NCBI GenBank assembly: GCA_045638125.1 | Contig: JAZUAS010000046.1 | Location: 1-58,113, forward strand | DNA: 58,113 nt | Direction: 5' to 3' | DNA from: SVTX01 sp045638125 | GTDB lineage: Bacteria > Bacillota > Clostridia > Oscillospirales > CAG-272 | Shown: positions 41,604 through 51,158 of the stretch, in pieces | Layout: every line of letters starts with the position of its first letter | Numbering within the stretch: the first letter of the stretch is position 1 | The notes under the pieces: model-generated | What the model was told of the DNA's origin: nothing | Database searches by the model: none | Seen by the model: only the letters and a program-made list of their open reading frames with translations | Translations under genes and position numbers: made by a program

Positions 41604-42791
41604 ATGCGTATTTTGTTATATAGCGATTTTGCGCTTCCGGATAGTTGTGCAGATGCTACACGAGTAATTAATTTTGCAAAACTTTTGCGTGATCTTGGAC
41701 ATGATGTGACGCTTCAGGGGGTTCAGTATAAAGCCGACGGAGAATTAGAGGGAAACTATGATGGTTTGTCATTCAAAATGTTTCGTGCAGGTCAGTGGTT
41801 TGGTTTCCAGGCTCCCCGGCGTGTTCGCGGTCTTGAGCGTGATATTACGAATTATTTGCATGAACACTTGGGAGACCGAGCCTTCGATGTGATTTTTCTT
41901 TCGGGGATTTATTATGATTTTACGAAGCCTTTCCTCAAATATTCCAAGCGTTGCGGAGCAAAATTGATCGTTAATTCTTTGGAGTGGTACGACAAGAAGA
42001 ACACGTATTTTATTGGATTGCGCGGTAAGATCACTTTTGTGAAAAATCGTATAGCACTTAGGCATATATTTGTAAAAATGAAGAATATTTTTGCAATCAG
42101 CTCGCTTTTGGATGATTATTACAAGTCGAGAGGCTGCAATACTGTGACGGTGCCCACTATTGTGGATATGAGGGAATACGAAAGTGTAGCAAATACTGAA
42201 AAATCACGCGATGGAATAGTACGTATCGCCTATGCCGGTACGCCGGAAAGAAAGGATTATGTGGTTAATGCAATTCGCTCACTTTCTCTTCTTTCCAAGG
42301 AAGAAAGAGAGAGGATAGAGCTTCATTTTTACGGCCCGAGCCAACAATATCTGACTAAGCTTGCGCTTACACCCGAAGAGCTTGAGGCTTGTAGAGAACG
42401 TGTCATTTGCCACGGCAGAATTCCTTATCAAGAAGTAAAGGAAAGGATCGCCGCGGCAGACTTTACAGTGCTTTTGCGCCCCAATAAGCGTTATGCAAAC
42501 GCGGGATTCCCCACGAAGGTGGGCGAGAGTATGGCTTGCGGCACACCGGTGATAGCTAATATTACCAGTGATCTCGGAAGGTATATTTTAGACGGCAAGA
42601 CGGGTATAGTATGCAAAGACGAGACTCCCGAGGCTTGCGCCGAGGCATTTCGACGCGCGATTGCGATGAGTGAGGATGAGCGCAAGGAAATGCATGCGGC
42701 GACTCTTGCTATGGCAAAAAAAGCCTTTGATTACAGAGCCTATAACGAGGCTATAGAAAAATTTTTACAAGCTTGTTTGACAAGAGGATAA
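41604..42791 (+). CDS. Glycosyltransferase family 4-like (4)
   Basis: The 395-residue GT-B enzyme has RILLYSDFALPDSCADATRVINFAKLL at the N-terminus and IAYAGTPERKDYVVNAIRSL, CHGRIPYQEVKERIAAADFTVLLRPNKRYANAGFPTKVGESMACGTPVIAN in the donor-binding half. Start chosen at the ATG at 41604 because AAAGGAG lies just before it; the in-frame TTG at 41586 overlaps the preceding gene and has no site. It adds a sugar to the repeat unit; specificity unknown. Confidence 0.82.
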   Translation: MRILLYSDFALPDSCADATRVINFAKLLRDLGHDVTLQGVQYKADGELEGNYDGLSFKMFRAGQWFGFQAPRRVRGLERDITNYLHEHLGDRAFDVIFLSGIYYDFTKPFLKYSKRCGAKLIVNSLEWYDKKNTYFIGLRGKITFVKNRIALRHIFVKMKNIFAISSLLDDYYKSRGCNTVTVPTIVDMREYESVANTEKSRDGIVRIAYAGTPERKDYVVNAIRSLSLLSKEERERIELHFYGPSQQYLTKLALTPEELEACRERVICHGRIPYQEVKERIAAADFTVLLRPNKRYANAGFPTKVGESMACGTPVIANITSDLGRYILDGKTGIVCKDETPEACAEAFRRAIAMSEDERKEMHAATLAMAKKAFDYRAYNEAIEKFLQACLTRG

Positions 42792-42794
42792 TTT

Positions 42795-43961
42795 ATGAAA
42801 AAATGTTTGTTTGTGATGCACGCTCTGGATATGGGCGGCTCGGGCACGTCACTGCTCAACCTTCTTTCTCTTTATCAGGATAGAGGAGAGACCTGCGATC
42901 TGTTTTTAATGGCGCAGGAAGGAGCTTTGTTAGATAGAGCAAGAGCAGTTGCAAATCTTTTGCCTGAGGACAAGCTCCTGTCGTCGGTAATGGTTTCCAA
43001 AAAAGGCCTGAAGAAGCGAGGATTTTCCGCTTTCTTTATTCGCGCCTGCTTTGTCGTTGCCCGCCGTTTGTTCGGAACGGGACGCACTGTTAGATGGGTG
43101 TATAAAAAAAGTGCCAAGCGTTTTGAGGGCAAGTACGATACGGTTATCGCTTATCAGGAGTCGTTGCCTACCGAGTACGCGCAGTATATTCCCGCCAAAC
43201 GCCGAGTTGCGTGGTGTCACTCAAACTATGATGCTTTTTCATCAGGTAAAAGCGACGAGATGCAAAAGTCACTTTATGAAAAATACGACCATATTGTCTG
43301 TGTAACAAATGTGATCAAGCAGGCTTTGATTGATAGACTTGGATGTTCGCCGGATTCCGTTTCCGTTGTATATAACACCATCCCATCCAAATTCATCAAT
43401 AATCGTGCAGATGCAGAGAAGGTAGATATTGTGAAAAAGCAGTTTGTTTTCGTTTCCATGGGGCGCTTTTCAAACGAGAAACGTTTTGAACGCGCGGTGC
43501 TTGCCGCAGAAGCTCTTAAGAGCCGCGGTGTTGATTTTGCGTGGTATATCCTTGGTAACGGACCGCTTTTTGAAGACATAAATAAAATGGTAGAGGAAAA
43601 GAATCTATCGGCTGAAGTCATCCTCACAGGTTTGAAAATAAACCCCTTTCCATATCTCAAGCAATCGGATTGCTTTGTTATGACATCGGAAAACGAGGGA
43701 CAGCCAATGGTGCTTAACGAGGCGTTGACTCTCGGTGTTCCTACCATAACCACGGGATTTCCTTCAGCGTGCGAGGTAGTAAACGACGGAGTAAACGGTA
43801 TTATCGTGCCGAATACCGACGAGGGCGTGATTGAAGGTGTTATTCGTTTTACCGAGGATGCGGTTCTTCGCGAGCAAATCAGGCGCGGAGCGAATGATTT
43901 TTTATATGATAATGAAAGTATTTTGAGCCAAGTTTCTCAAATTGCTACTTTGGAGAATTGA
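42795..43961 (+). CDS. Glycosyltransferase family 4 (5)
   Basis: The 388-residue GT4 enzyme has FVMHALDMGGSGTSLLNLLSLYQ at the N-terminus, then VVYNTIPSKFINNRAD, FVSMGRFSNEKRFERAVLAAEAL, WYILGNGPLFEDINKMVEEK, and SENEGQPMVLNEALTLGVPTITTGFPSACEVV as donor-binding motif. It is the fifth and last glycosyltransferase of the operon. With the phosphoglycosyltransferase this would allow a repeat of about six sugars if each acts once. AGAGGATAA precedes the ATG. Confidence 0.86.
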   Translation: MKKCLFVMHALDMGGSGTSLLNLLSLYQDRGETCDLFLMAQEGALLDRARAVANLLPEDKLLSSVMVSKKGLKKRGFSAFFIRACFVVARRLFGTGRTVRWVYKKSAKRFEGKYDTVIAYQESLPTEYAQYIPAKRRVAWCHSNYDAFSSGKSDEMQKSLYEKYDHIVCVTNVIKQALIDRLGCSPDSVSVVYNTIPSKFINNRADAEKVDIVKKQFVFVSMGRFSNEKRFERAVLAAEALKSRGVDFAWYILGNGPLFEDINKMVEEKNLSAEVILTGLKINPFPYLKQSDCFVMTSENEGQPMVLNEALTLGVPTITTGFPSACEVVNDGVNGIIVPNTDEGVIEGVIRFTEDAVLREQIRRGANDFLYDNESILSQVSQIATLEN

Positions 43962-43969
43962 TTTCGATT

Positions 43970-45520
43970 ATGAGTTTAAGAAGTAAAAGCATATCCCGTA
44001 ATATGATCGTCTCGCTGATAAATCAGGTGGTGACGTTGGTTGCGGGATTGGTAGTTCAACGATATATTTTGGTCGCTTACGGTTCTACCTATAACGGTCT
44101 TACCTCCCTTGTGACTCAGATAATGTCCTATCTGGTGCTTTTGGAGGCGGGGCTTGGCGCGGCATCTACTCAAGCGTTGTATAAGCCCTTAGGTGAAAAA
44201 GATTGGAAACGTGCAAGCGGAATAATGAGCGCTACCGCTATCTCTTACCGCAACGTAGGATTTATGTTCTCAGGACTTCTTGTGGGAGGAGCATTGCTGG
44301 TTCCCATTATTGCCAGCGGAGAGGTCGATTTTATTTTGGCGGCATTGCTTACTCTGTTGACGGGAGGAAGCTATGTCTTTACTTATTTGGTCAGTGGAAA
44401 ATATGCGGCTTTTCTTACTGCTGATCGTAAGAGCTATGTTCGTTCGCTAATTTCGACCGTAACGACCATTATGTCTGCGGTTTTGCGTATTATTGCTCTC
44501 AATAATGGGCAGGATATTCTTTTTGTGCAGTCGATAGGGTTGGGATGTTCAATTCTTCACGGTGTAGTAACTATACTATATGTAAAAAGAAAATATCCAC
44601 TGTTAAATTTGCGAGAAAAACCCGATTTCGGTGCAATTGGAAAGAGGTGGAACGTTTTTGTCCATCAAATTGCAGGTATTGTTGTCAATCACACCGATAT
44701 TCTCATACTTTCTGTTGTAGATACACTTAAACAAGTAAGCGTTTACAGCGCTTATAATATGATTTACTCTCATTTGGGGACCTTTGTTCAGTCAACCTTT
44801 ATGCAAGCGCCACAGGGTGACTTTGGACAGCTGTATAATACGGATAAAAAAGCTTTTGAAAAGCTTTATGCCTTTTATGAGACAATGTTTACTGTGATCT
44901 TGTTTATCATTGCCACATTGGCGCTGCTTTTGACTTTGCCATTTATCCGTCTTTATACCGCGAACGTCGCCGATGTCGAGTACATCGACATATGGCTTCC
45001 TGTTCTGTTTGTTGCCATCTTTATTATGAATCAGGTACGAGCATCTGCTATAATTACCGTCAATGCGGCGGGAGCATTCAAGGAGACTCAATGGGGAGCT
45101 ATAGTTGAGGCAGTGATAAATATAGTAGTGTCGTTGTCACTATTCTTCTTTACCGATCTCGGTATGAAGGGACTTTTGCTGGGAACCGTGGCATCTTATC
45201 TCTTCCGAACAGTTGACGTTATATCTTACGTTTACCGAAAGCTTATAGACCGTTCAATAGGTAGATTTTTGCGTCTTGTGTTTGCAAACGTGGTTGCTCT
45301 CGGTGTTCTTGTGTTAGTGTTTTATATATGGCATCCCATAGAGGCCACGTCTTATTTTGACTGGTTTGTACGTGCGGTTGTTTTAGGTATCATTACCGTA
45401 TTTACTTACGTAGTATTTAATTTTCTTATAAATTTCCGCGATACTCGTGATATGCTTGCGAGAATCATTAATAAATTTTATAAAAAAAGAAGAATAAAAG
45501 GGAAGGAGGATAACAGATGA
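43970..45520 (+). CDS. Wzx-type polysaccharide flippase
   Basis: A 516-residue membrane protein of the polysaccharide-export/MATE-like group, with about 14 hydrophobic spans (for example MIVSLINQVVTLVAGLVVQRYI, GLTSLVTQIMSYLVLLEAGLGAASTQALYKPL). It flips lipid-linked repeat units to the outer face of the membrane. The ATG at 43970 was preferred. A TTG at 43958 overlaps the previous stop and lies closer to the only GGAG, so the N-terminus may be four residues longer. It precedes the polymerase gene, with which it overlaps by four bases. AT-rich segment of the operon. Confidence 0.86.
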   Translation: MSLRSKSISRNMIVSLINQVVTLVAGLVVQRYILVAYGSTYNGLTSLVTQIMSYLVLLEAGLGAASTQALYKPLGEKDWKRASGIMSATAISYRNVGFMFSGLLVGGALLVPIIASGEVDFILAALLTLLTGGSYVFTYLVSGKYAAFLTADRKSYVRSLISTVTTIMSAVLRIIALNNGQDILFVQSIGLGCSILHGVVTILYVKRKYPLLNLREKPDFGAIGKRWNVFVHQIAGIVVNHTDILILSVVDTLKQVSVYSAYNMIYSHLGTFVQSTFMQAPQGDFGQLYNTDKKAFEKLYAFYETMFTVILFIIATLALLLTLPFIRLYTANVADVEYIDIWLPVLFVAIFIMNQVRASAIITVNAAGAFKETQWGAIVEAVINIVVSLSLFFFTDLGMKGLLLGTVASYLFRTVDVISYVYRKLIDRSIGRFLRLVFANVVALGVLVLVFYIWHPIEATSYFDWFVRAVVLGIITVFTYVVFNFLINFRDTRDMLARIINKFYKKRRIKGKEDNR

Positions 45521-46827
45521 CGGATAAAACCATTTTGCCCAACCCAAAATCGAGAAGTACAGTTATAGATCTTAATCATTTACTATTGATCGCTCTGTAT
45601 GTATGTGCGTTTTTTGCATTCCTTTCAAAAGATTTGTGGATATTTACTGGCCCGGTTATGGCGGTGCTTTGCGTGTATCTGTATTTTAAGGGATTTGCAG
45701 AATACGTTACTGCGCTTATTGTTATAGCTAATGATGCAATGGGAACTATATTCCTCGGCTCTGTGTCATTCCCATACCTGCTCATAGTGCTTGCATTGAT
45801 TCGTTTTGTTTTAGTCAAGCGGCGCATAAGCATACAGGAAATTGTGTTCTTTGCGGTTTCGCTGCTTTTGCTTATAGAGCTTATGGCGGTTGAACTGATA
45901 GATGGTCGAGCGGTATTTTATTCTATGACGTACATCGTCGGATTTTTGGCGCTTTCTCGAGGTGATGAATGGACTCATCGTCTTTTGCGCGGTATTACCG
46001 TTGCCGTTGCGCTTATTTCGCTGCATGCTGTTGTCACAGGCGGTGTACCGTACGTTGAGATCGATGTTTCCGGATCGTCATCTATCATATCTGTGATTCG
46101 TTATGGCGTTTTAGGTACTGGAAACGGCGACCCTAATTTCTCTGCTTTTTTGATAAACGTGGGATTAGCTTGTACATTGGGAGACCCAAAGCTTCGATGG
46201 TTAACAAAGCTTCTATTATCCTTGCTGTACTTCTTTGCGCTCGGTGTTACGGTTTCGATATCGGGACTTTTGGCGGCAGCTTGTATCTTGATAATTTTTT
46301 TGCTTTTGCGAAACAAACCCAGCAAGGGATTGTTGATTCTATGTATTTCAATTTTTGCATTGATTGTTGCTTTCCAGTTATATATTAATCTGCCGGATAC
46401 TATGCGTAATGCGACAATTGACGGATACATTTTGCGTATTGAGGAAGCATTGGGTATGGCATCCGACGGAGATATTTCGGGTGCTACCACAAACCGATCA
46501 GAAATTCTTTTGGGATACATTTATTATATCTTTGATCAGCCTATATTAGGATTGCTATTTGGCGGAAATTCACTTAAGGTTGACGGCAGAGGAATGCCTC
46601 ACAATACTTTTATAGGTATTATACTACAAATAGGCTGTATTGGTTTTTTGTGCCTTATGTTTTGGATGGGATTGCAAGTTTTCCAAAATATCAAAAAGCC
46701 AAAGGATGATCTTTGTCGCAAACAAAATCTGCTTTTAAAGGCACTCTGTATTTTTATGGCATTTACGTTAAGCTTCTATCAGGGAAGTCTTTGGGCACTT
46801 TGGATGTTCTTCATTTTTCTGTTGTAG
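45517..46827 (+). CDS. Wzy-type O-antigen polymerase/ligase
   Basis: A 436-residue polytopic membrane protein (about 11-12 spans) with the O-antigen ligase/polymerase pattern. A large extracytoplasmic loop lies around residues 285-350 and carries the moderately conserved RSEILLGYIYYIFDQPILGLLFG and GMPHNTFIGIILQIG segment. It joins flipped repeat units into polymer. ATG overlaps the flippase stop (ATGA), with AAGGAGGA upstream. No chain-length regulator (Wzz) or tyrosine kinase gene was found in the window. Confidence 0.84.
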   Translation: MTDKTILPNPKSRSTVIDLNHLLLIALYVCAFFAFLSKDLWIFTGPVMAVLCVYLYFKGFAEYVTALIVIANDAMGTIFLGSVSFPYLLIVLALIRFVLVKRRISIQEIVFFAVSLLLLIELMAVELIDGRAVFYSMTYIVGFLALSRGDEWTHRLLRGITVAVALISLHAVVTGGVPYVEIDVSGSSSIISVIRYGVLGTGNGDPNFSAFLINVGLACTLGDPKLRWLTKLLLSLLYFFALGVTVSISGLLAAACILIIFLLLRNKPSKGLLILCISIFALIVAFQLYINLPDTMRNATIDGYILRIEEALGMASDGDISGATTNRSEILLGYIYYIFDQPILGLLFGGNSLKVDGRGMPHNTFIGIILQIGCIGFLCLMFWMGLQVFQNIKKPKDDLCRKQNLLLKALCIFMAFTLSFYQGSLWALWMFFIFLL

Positions 46828-46892
46828 AGTGATTACAAAATCCCCAAGATTACCAAAATTTAAATATAGAAATATAATTAAGGAACTAAAAA

Positions 46893-48902
46893 ATGAAAGC
46901 CCTAATACTCAATTCCGGTCTTGGTCGCAGAATGGGAGTGCTGACAAGCGAGCATCCCAAGTGCATGACCGAGATATCGGCAAAGGATACTATACTTTCC
47001 CGTCAGCTTCGCTTGATCGCAGAGGCGGGAATAAGTGAAGTGGTTATGACCACGGGATATTTCGACGAGGTGCTGGTAAATTACTGCCACTCGCTGAATC
47101 TTCCCCTGCATTATACCTTTGTAAACAACCCTGTTTACGACACTACTAACTACATTTATTCTATATACTGCGCTCGTGACACTCTTGTGGGCGAGGACAT
47201 CGTGCTTATGCACGGTGACCTTGTGTTTGAAAGCGAGGTATTTGACAAGGTTATTGCAAGTGACGTAAGCTGCATGACGGTCAGCTCGACTTTGCCCCTG
47301 CCCGAAAAGGATTTCAAGGCGGTGATAGGCGAGGGAAGAGTCAAGGCGGTAGGCATCGAGTTCTTTACCGACGCTCTGGCGGCTCAGCCTCTTTATAAGC
47401 TTTGCCAAAATGATTGGAAGGTCTGGCTCGACGAGATAATCGCTTTCTGCGAGAGCGACAACAGAAAGTGCTACGCTGAGAACGCTTTCAACAAGGTATC
47501 GGACAAGTGTCTCATCTATCCTCTTGACGTTGCTAACGCCCTTTGCGGCGAGATCGACACGCCCGAAGATCTGGCAGTTGTAGCATCGAGAATTGCCGAG
47601 CTTGAGAGACGCACCGTTTATATGTGTTTCTCCACCGATATGATCCACGGCGGACATATTGCCATCATCAAGAAGGCGCAGAAGTTAGGTAAGCTTATTA
47701 TCGGCGTACTTTCCGACGAGGCGGTTGCTTCCTACAAGCGTTTTCCGCTTATGCCTTATGCCGAAAGGAAATCTCTTGTGGAGAACATCAACGGTGTTTA
47801 CTCTGTTGTCGAGCAAAGGGAGCTGAGCTACGCCGAGAACATCAGAGCCTTGAAGCCGACTTATGTCGTCCACGGCGACGACTGGCGCGAGGGCTTTCAG
47901 AAGCCTATCCGCGACGAGGTGGTTGAGCTTCTTTCCGAATATGGCGGCAAGCTTGTTGAGTACCCCTACTCCAAGACCGAAACCTACCTTGAAATGGAAA
48001 AGATCTCCCGAGCGCAGCTTTCTATGCCCGATGTCCGTCGCGGCAGATTGAAGAAGCTTATCTCTATGAAGGGTCTCGTCACGGCTATGGAAGCGCACAG
48101 CGGCATCACGGGTCTTATCGTTGAGCAGACCAAGGTGTTGCAGGACGGCAAGACCTATCAGTTCGACGCAATGTGGGTATCATCGCTTTGCGACAGTACG
48201 GCAAAGGGCAAGCCCGACATCGAGCTTGTTGACATGACGTCACGTTTCCGCACCATCGACGATATTATGGAGGTCACCACCAAGCCGATAATTTTTGACG
48301 GCGACACGGGAGGACTGACCGAGCATTTCGTTTATACCGTCAAGAGCCTTGAGAGAATGGGCGTTTCCATGGTCATCATCGAGGACAAGACCGGACTTAA
48401 AAAGAACTCGCTCTTCGGTACCGAGGTCGAGCAGACCCAGGACAGCATCGAGAACTTCTGTGAGAAGATCAGAGCTGGCAAAAAGGCGCAAAAAACCAAG
48501 GAATTTATGATCTGCGCGCGCATCGAGTCGCTTATCCTTGAAAGAGGAATGGAGGACGCGCTGGAAAGAGCCTTTGCGTTCTCGGATGCCGGGGCCGACG
48601 CTATTATGATCCATAGCCGCAAGAAGGACCCTGCGGAGATCTTCGAGTTTGTTGAAAAATTCCGTCAGCAGAACAAGGCGACTCCCATCGTGGTAGTTCC
48701 TACCTCTTTCAATGCCGTTACCGAGCAGGAGTTTAAGGACAGGGGCGTTAACGTGGTCATCTACGCGAACCAGCTGACAAGAAGCGGTTTCCCCGCAATG
48801 CAAAAGACCGCCCTTACCATCCTTGAAAATCACCGCGCCAAGGAAGCGGATGATATGTGTATGTCCATCAAAGACATCATTACCCTTATTCCGGAGGAAT
48901 AA
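46893..48902 (+). CDS. aepX: Trifunctional fusion: nucleotidyltransferase, cytidylyltransferase-like domain, PEP mutase
   Basis: 669 residues in three parts. Residues 1 to ~232 are a LicC/PntC-type nucleotidyltransferase (LNSGLGRRMG...HPKCMTEI, LMHGDLVFESEVFDK). Residues ~233-370 are a TagD/ECT-like cytidylyltransferase domain with HGGH (usual HxGH) and HGDDWREGFQK; its second usual motif ISSTQ is changed to ISRAQ. Residues ~375-669 are phosphoenolpyruvate mutase with FDGDTGGL and EDKTGLKKNS, which turns PEP into phosphonopyruvate, the entry step to phosphonates. With the next two genes this predicts synthesis of 2-hydroxyethylphosphonate and its CMP-activation by domain 1 for attachment to the polymer. 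GC-rich relative to the preceding genes. Confidence 0.88.
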   Translation: MKALILNSGLGRRMGVLTSEHPKCMTEISAKDTILSRQLRLIAEAGISEVVMTTGYFDEVLVNYCHSLNLPLHYTFVNNPVYDTTNYIYSIYCARDTLVGEDIVLMHGDLVFESEVFDKVIASDVSCMTVSSTLPLPEKDFKAVIGEGRVKAVGIEFFTDALAAQPLYKLCQNDWKVWLDEIIAFCESDNRKCYAENAFNKVSDKCLIYPLDVANALCGEIDTPEDLAVVASRIAELERRTVYMCFSTDMIHGGHIAIIKKAQKLGKLIIGVLSDEAVASYKRFPLMPYAERKSLVENINGVYSVVEQRELSYAENIRALKPTYVVHGDDWREGFQKPIRDEVVELLSEYGGKLVEYPYSKTETYLEMEKISRAQLSMPDVRRGRLKKLISMKGLVTAMEAHSGITGLIVEQTKVLQDGKTYQFDAMWVSSLCDSTAKGKPDIELVDMTSRFRTIDDIMEVTTKPIIFDGDTGGLTEHFVYTVKSLERMGVSMVIIEDKTGLKKNSLFGTEVEQTQDSIENFCEKIRAGKKAQKTKEFMICARIESLILERGMEDALERAFAFSDAGADAIMIHSRKKDPAEIFEFVEKFRQQNKATPIVVVPTSFNAVTEQEFKDRGVNVVIYANQLTRSGFPAMQKTALTILENHRAKEADDMCMSIKDIITLIPEE

Positions 48903-48938
48903 GAGTATCCCCGAAGAATAATTTTTGAGGAATAAAAA

Positions 48939-50048
48939 GTGAAACAAAAAATTATTAAAGGAAGTGCATCCTATAGGGAGCTTGGAGAAGCGCTCTGCTC
49001 CCTTGGGGTCACCAAATATATGCTGGTCTATAGCGGATCGGCAAAAAGACTCCCCGTGTGGGAGTATCTTGCAGAGCTTGACGTCCCCCGCGTGCTCTTT
49101 TCAAACTTTACTCCCAATCCCAAGTATGAGGAGATCGTGGGCGGTGTTGACCTGTTTCGTGCCGAGAAGTGCGACGGAATCCTTGCCATAGGTGGCGGAA
49201 GTGCCATCGACGTGGCAAAATGCATCAAGCTCTACTCAAAAATGAGCAAGGACAAGCTTTACCTTGATCAAGAGTGTACCGACACGGGTATTCCGCTTAT
49301 CGCTCTGCCCACAACTGCGGGAACGGGAAGCGAATCCACTCCTTTTTCGGTTATATACTATAAAGGAGAGAAACAGTCGGTCAAGCACCCGAGCATTTTG
49401 CCCGACGTGGCGATTTTGGACGGTGACGTGCTTGAAAATCTGCCCACATATCAGAAAAAATGCACCGTGCTGGATGCTTACTGTCAAGCTATCGAGGCTT
49501 GGTGGAGCGTAAATTCCGGTGACGAGAGCAAGGCTTGCTCAAAGGCCGCTATCGAGCTGATAAGAGACTATATTTTCGAATACGTGGAGCAAAACACCCC
49601 CATCGCTCGCGACAAAATTATGACGGCATCAAATCTTGCAGGTCAGGCGATAGCGTACACCGCTACTACCGCTCCCCACGCTATGAGCTATAAGCTGACT
49701 ACCACCTACGGTTATCCCCATGGTCATTCTGTAGGAATCAGCCTGCCTAGAGTGTGGAAATATATGATTGAAAATTATGAGAGCTGCAACGACCGTCGAG
49801 GAGCAGATTACGTTCTTGCAACCTTTGACGAGATAGCCAATGCTATGGGCTACGCCACCGCCAGAGATGCGGCAGAGGGCTTTGAGGCTATGCTTTCAAG
49901 GCTTGAAATAGCCTATCCTCACGATGAAAACAGGGAAGAGATGGCACGCTATCTTGCCGCTTCGGTCAACGTAGAGCGACTTGGCAATAATCCTGTCTCG
50001 CTCGATAACGAAGCTCTTTACAATCTTTATCTGGAGATGTTTATATAA
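48939..50048 (+). CDS. Iron-containing alcohol dehydrogenase, probable phosphonoacetaldehyde reductase
   Basis: The 369-residue group III alcohol dehydrogenase has the nucleotide-binding AIGGGSAIDVAKCIKL and ALPTTAGTGSESTPFSVI motifs. The metal-site histidine region is APHAMSYKLTTTYGYPHGHSVGISLPRVW. Its place between PEP mutase and phosphonopyruvate decarboxylase is that of PhpC-like enzymes, which reduce phosphonoacetaldehyde to 2-hydroxyethylphosphonate. A GTG start at 48939 follows GAGGAATAA. Family membership is clear; the substrate is inferred from neighbours. Confidence 0.82.
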   Translation: MKQKIIKGSASYRELGEALCSLGVTKYMLVYSGSAKRLPVWEYLAELDVPRVLFSNFTPNPKYEEIVGGVDLFRAEKCDGILAIGGGSAIDVAKCIKLYSKMSKDKLYLDQECTDTGIPLIALPTTAGTGSESTPFSVIYYKGEKQSVKHPSILPDVAILDGDVLENLPTYQKKCTVLDAYCQAIEAWWSVNSGDESKACSKAAIELIRDYIFEYVEQNTPIARDKIMTASNLAGQAIAYTATTAPHAMSYKLTTTYGYPHGHSVGISLPRVWKYMIENYESCNDRRGADYVLATFDEIANAMGYATARDAAEGFEAMLSRLEIAYPHDENREEMARYLAASVNVERLGNNPVSLDNEALYNLYLEMFI

Positions 50049-51157
50049 TGAAGCTTGATTTTTTAAAGGAATTTGAATTTTTTGCGGGAGTTCCCGATTC
50101 ACTCCTCAAGCCTCTCTGCAATTACCTTATGGCGACCTACGGCATTTCAAGTAAGCACGTGATTGCCGCCAACGAGGGCAACGCCGTGGGACTTGCGGCA
50201 GGCTACCACTTGGCAACGGGCAAGGTTCCGGTGGTTTATATGCAGAACAGCGGTCTTGGTAATATCATCAACCCCGTGGCGTCGCTTATGAACGATAAGG
50301 TTTACGGTATTCCTTGCCTCTTTATCGTAGGCTGGCGAGGCGAGCCGGGAGTTCACGACGAGCCCCAGCATATCTATCAAGGCGGGGTTACCGTGCGTCT
50401 TCTTGAGGACATGGATATTGCTACCTTTGTAGTAAGCAAGGATACAGCCGCCGCGGAGCTTGAAGAGAAGATGACGGAGTTCCGTCAACTTTGGGCCATC
50501 GGTAAGCAGACCGCCCTCGTTATCCGCAAAGGCGCGCTTGAATTTGACGGAAAGGTCAAGTATTCAAACGACAATAAAATGGTGCGCGAGGAGATAATCG
50601 AGCATATTGCAGCTGCAAGTGAGGGCGACGTAGTGGTTTCCACCACGGGCAAGGCCTCCAGAGAGCTTTTTGAGATCAGAGAGAGAAGAGGGCAGACACA
50701 CGGCTCGGATTTCCTCACCGTGGGCTCTATGGGACATTCCTCGTCGATAGCTCTTGCCATCGCCAATGAAAAGCCCGACCGCAAGATCTGGATAATCGAC
50801 GGCGACGGTGCGTTGCTTATGCACATGGGATCTATGGCACTACTCGGTGTCAATGCGCCCCCAAATGTGGTTCACGTCGTTATAAATAACGGCGCGCACG
50901 AAACAGTTGGTGGTCTCCCCACCGTGGCAGAGAAGATAGATCTTATGAAGATTGCAGAGGGATGCGGCTACCCCTCATTTGAGAGTGTCGATAGCTTCGA
51001 GGCGCTGGATAAGGCGCTTGTAGCGGCAAAGGCAGCCGACCACCTCTCGTTTATTGAGGTCAAGTGCTCCATCGGAGCGAGAGACGACCTCGGCAGACCC
51101 ACGACCACAGCGAAAGAAAATAAAGAGAACTTTATGAAGTACTTGGAGGATAAATAA
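50048..51157 (+). CDS. aepY: Phosphonopyruvate decarboxylase
   Basis: The 369-residue TPP-dependent enzyme decarboxylates phosphonopyruvate to phosphonoacetaldehyde, pulling the unfavourable mutase reaction forward. Landmarks are FFAGVPDSLLKPLCNYL at the N-terminus, IAANEGNAVGLAAGYHLATGKVPVVYMQNSGLGN, GWRGEPGVHDEPQH, the TPP-binding GDGALLMHMGSMALLG...NNGAHETVGG, and a C-terminal short domain. The start codon shares one base with the preceding stop. Together with the fusion protein and dehydrogenase it completes a three-gene phosphonate module. An AEP aminotransferase is absent. Confidence 0.92.
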   Translation: MKLDFLKEFEFFAGVPDSLLKPLCNYLMATYGISSKHVIAANEGNAVGLAAGYHLATGKVPVVYMQNSGLGNIINPVASLMNDKVYGIPCLFIVGWRGEPGVHDEPQHIYQGGVTVRLLEDMDIATFVVSKDTAAAELEEKMTEFRQLWAIGKQTALVIRKGALEFDGKVKYSNDNKMVREEIIEHIAAASEGDVVVSTTGKASRELFEIRERRGQTHGSDFLTVGSMGHSSSIALAIANEKPDRKIWIIDGDGALLMHMGSMALLGVNAPPNVVHVVINNGAHETVGGLPTVAEKIDLMKIAEGCGYPSFESVDSFEALDKALVAAKAADHLSFIEVKCSIGARDDLGRPTTTAKENKENFMKYLEDK

Positions 51158-51158
51158 A

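Noticed and set aside
46850..46878. Possible internal promoter TTACCA-17-TATAAT before the PEP mutase fusion gene.
   Set aside because: Transcription would begin about eight bases before the ATG and exclude the ribosome site at 46880, so it is probably chance in an AT-rich gap.
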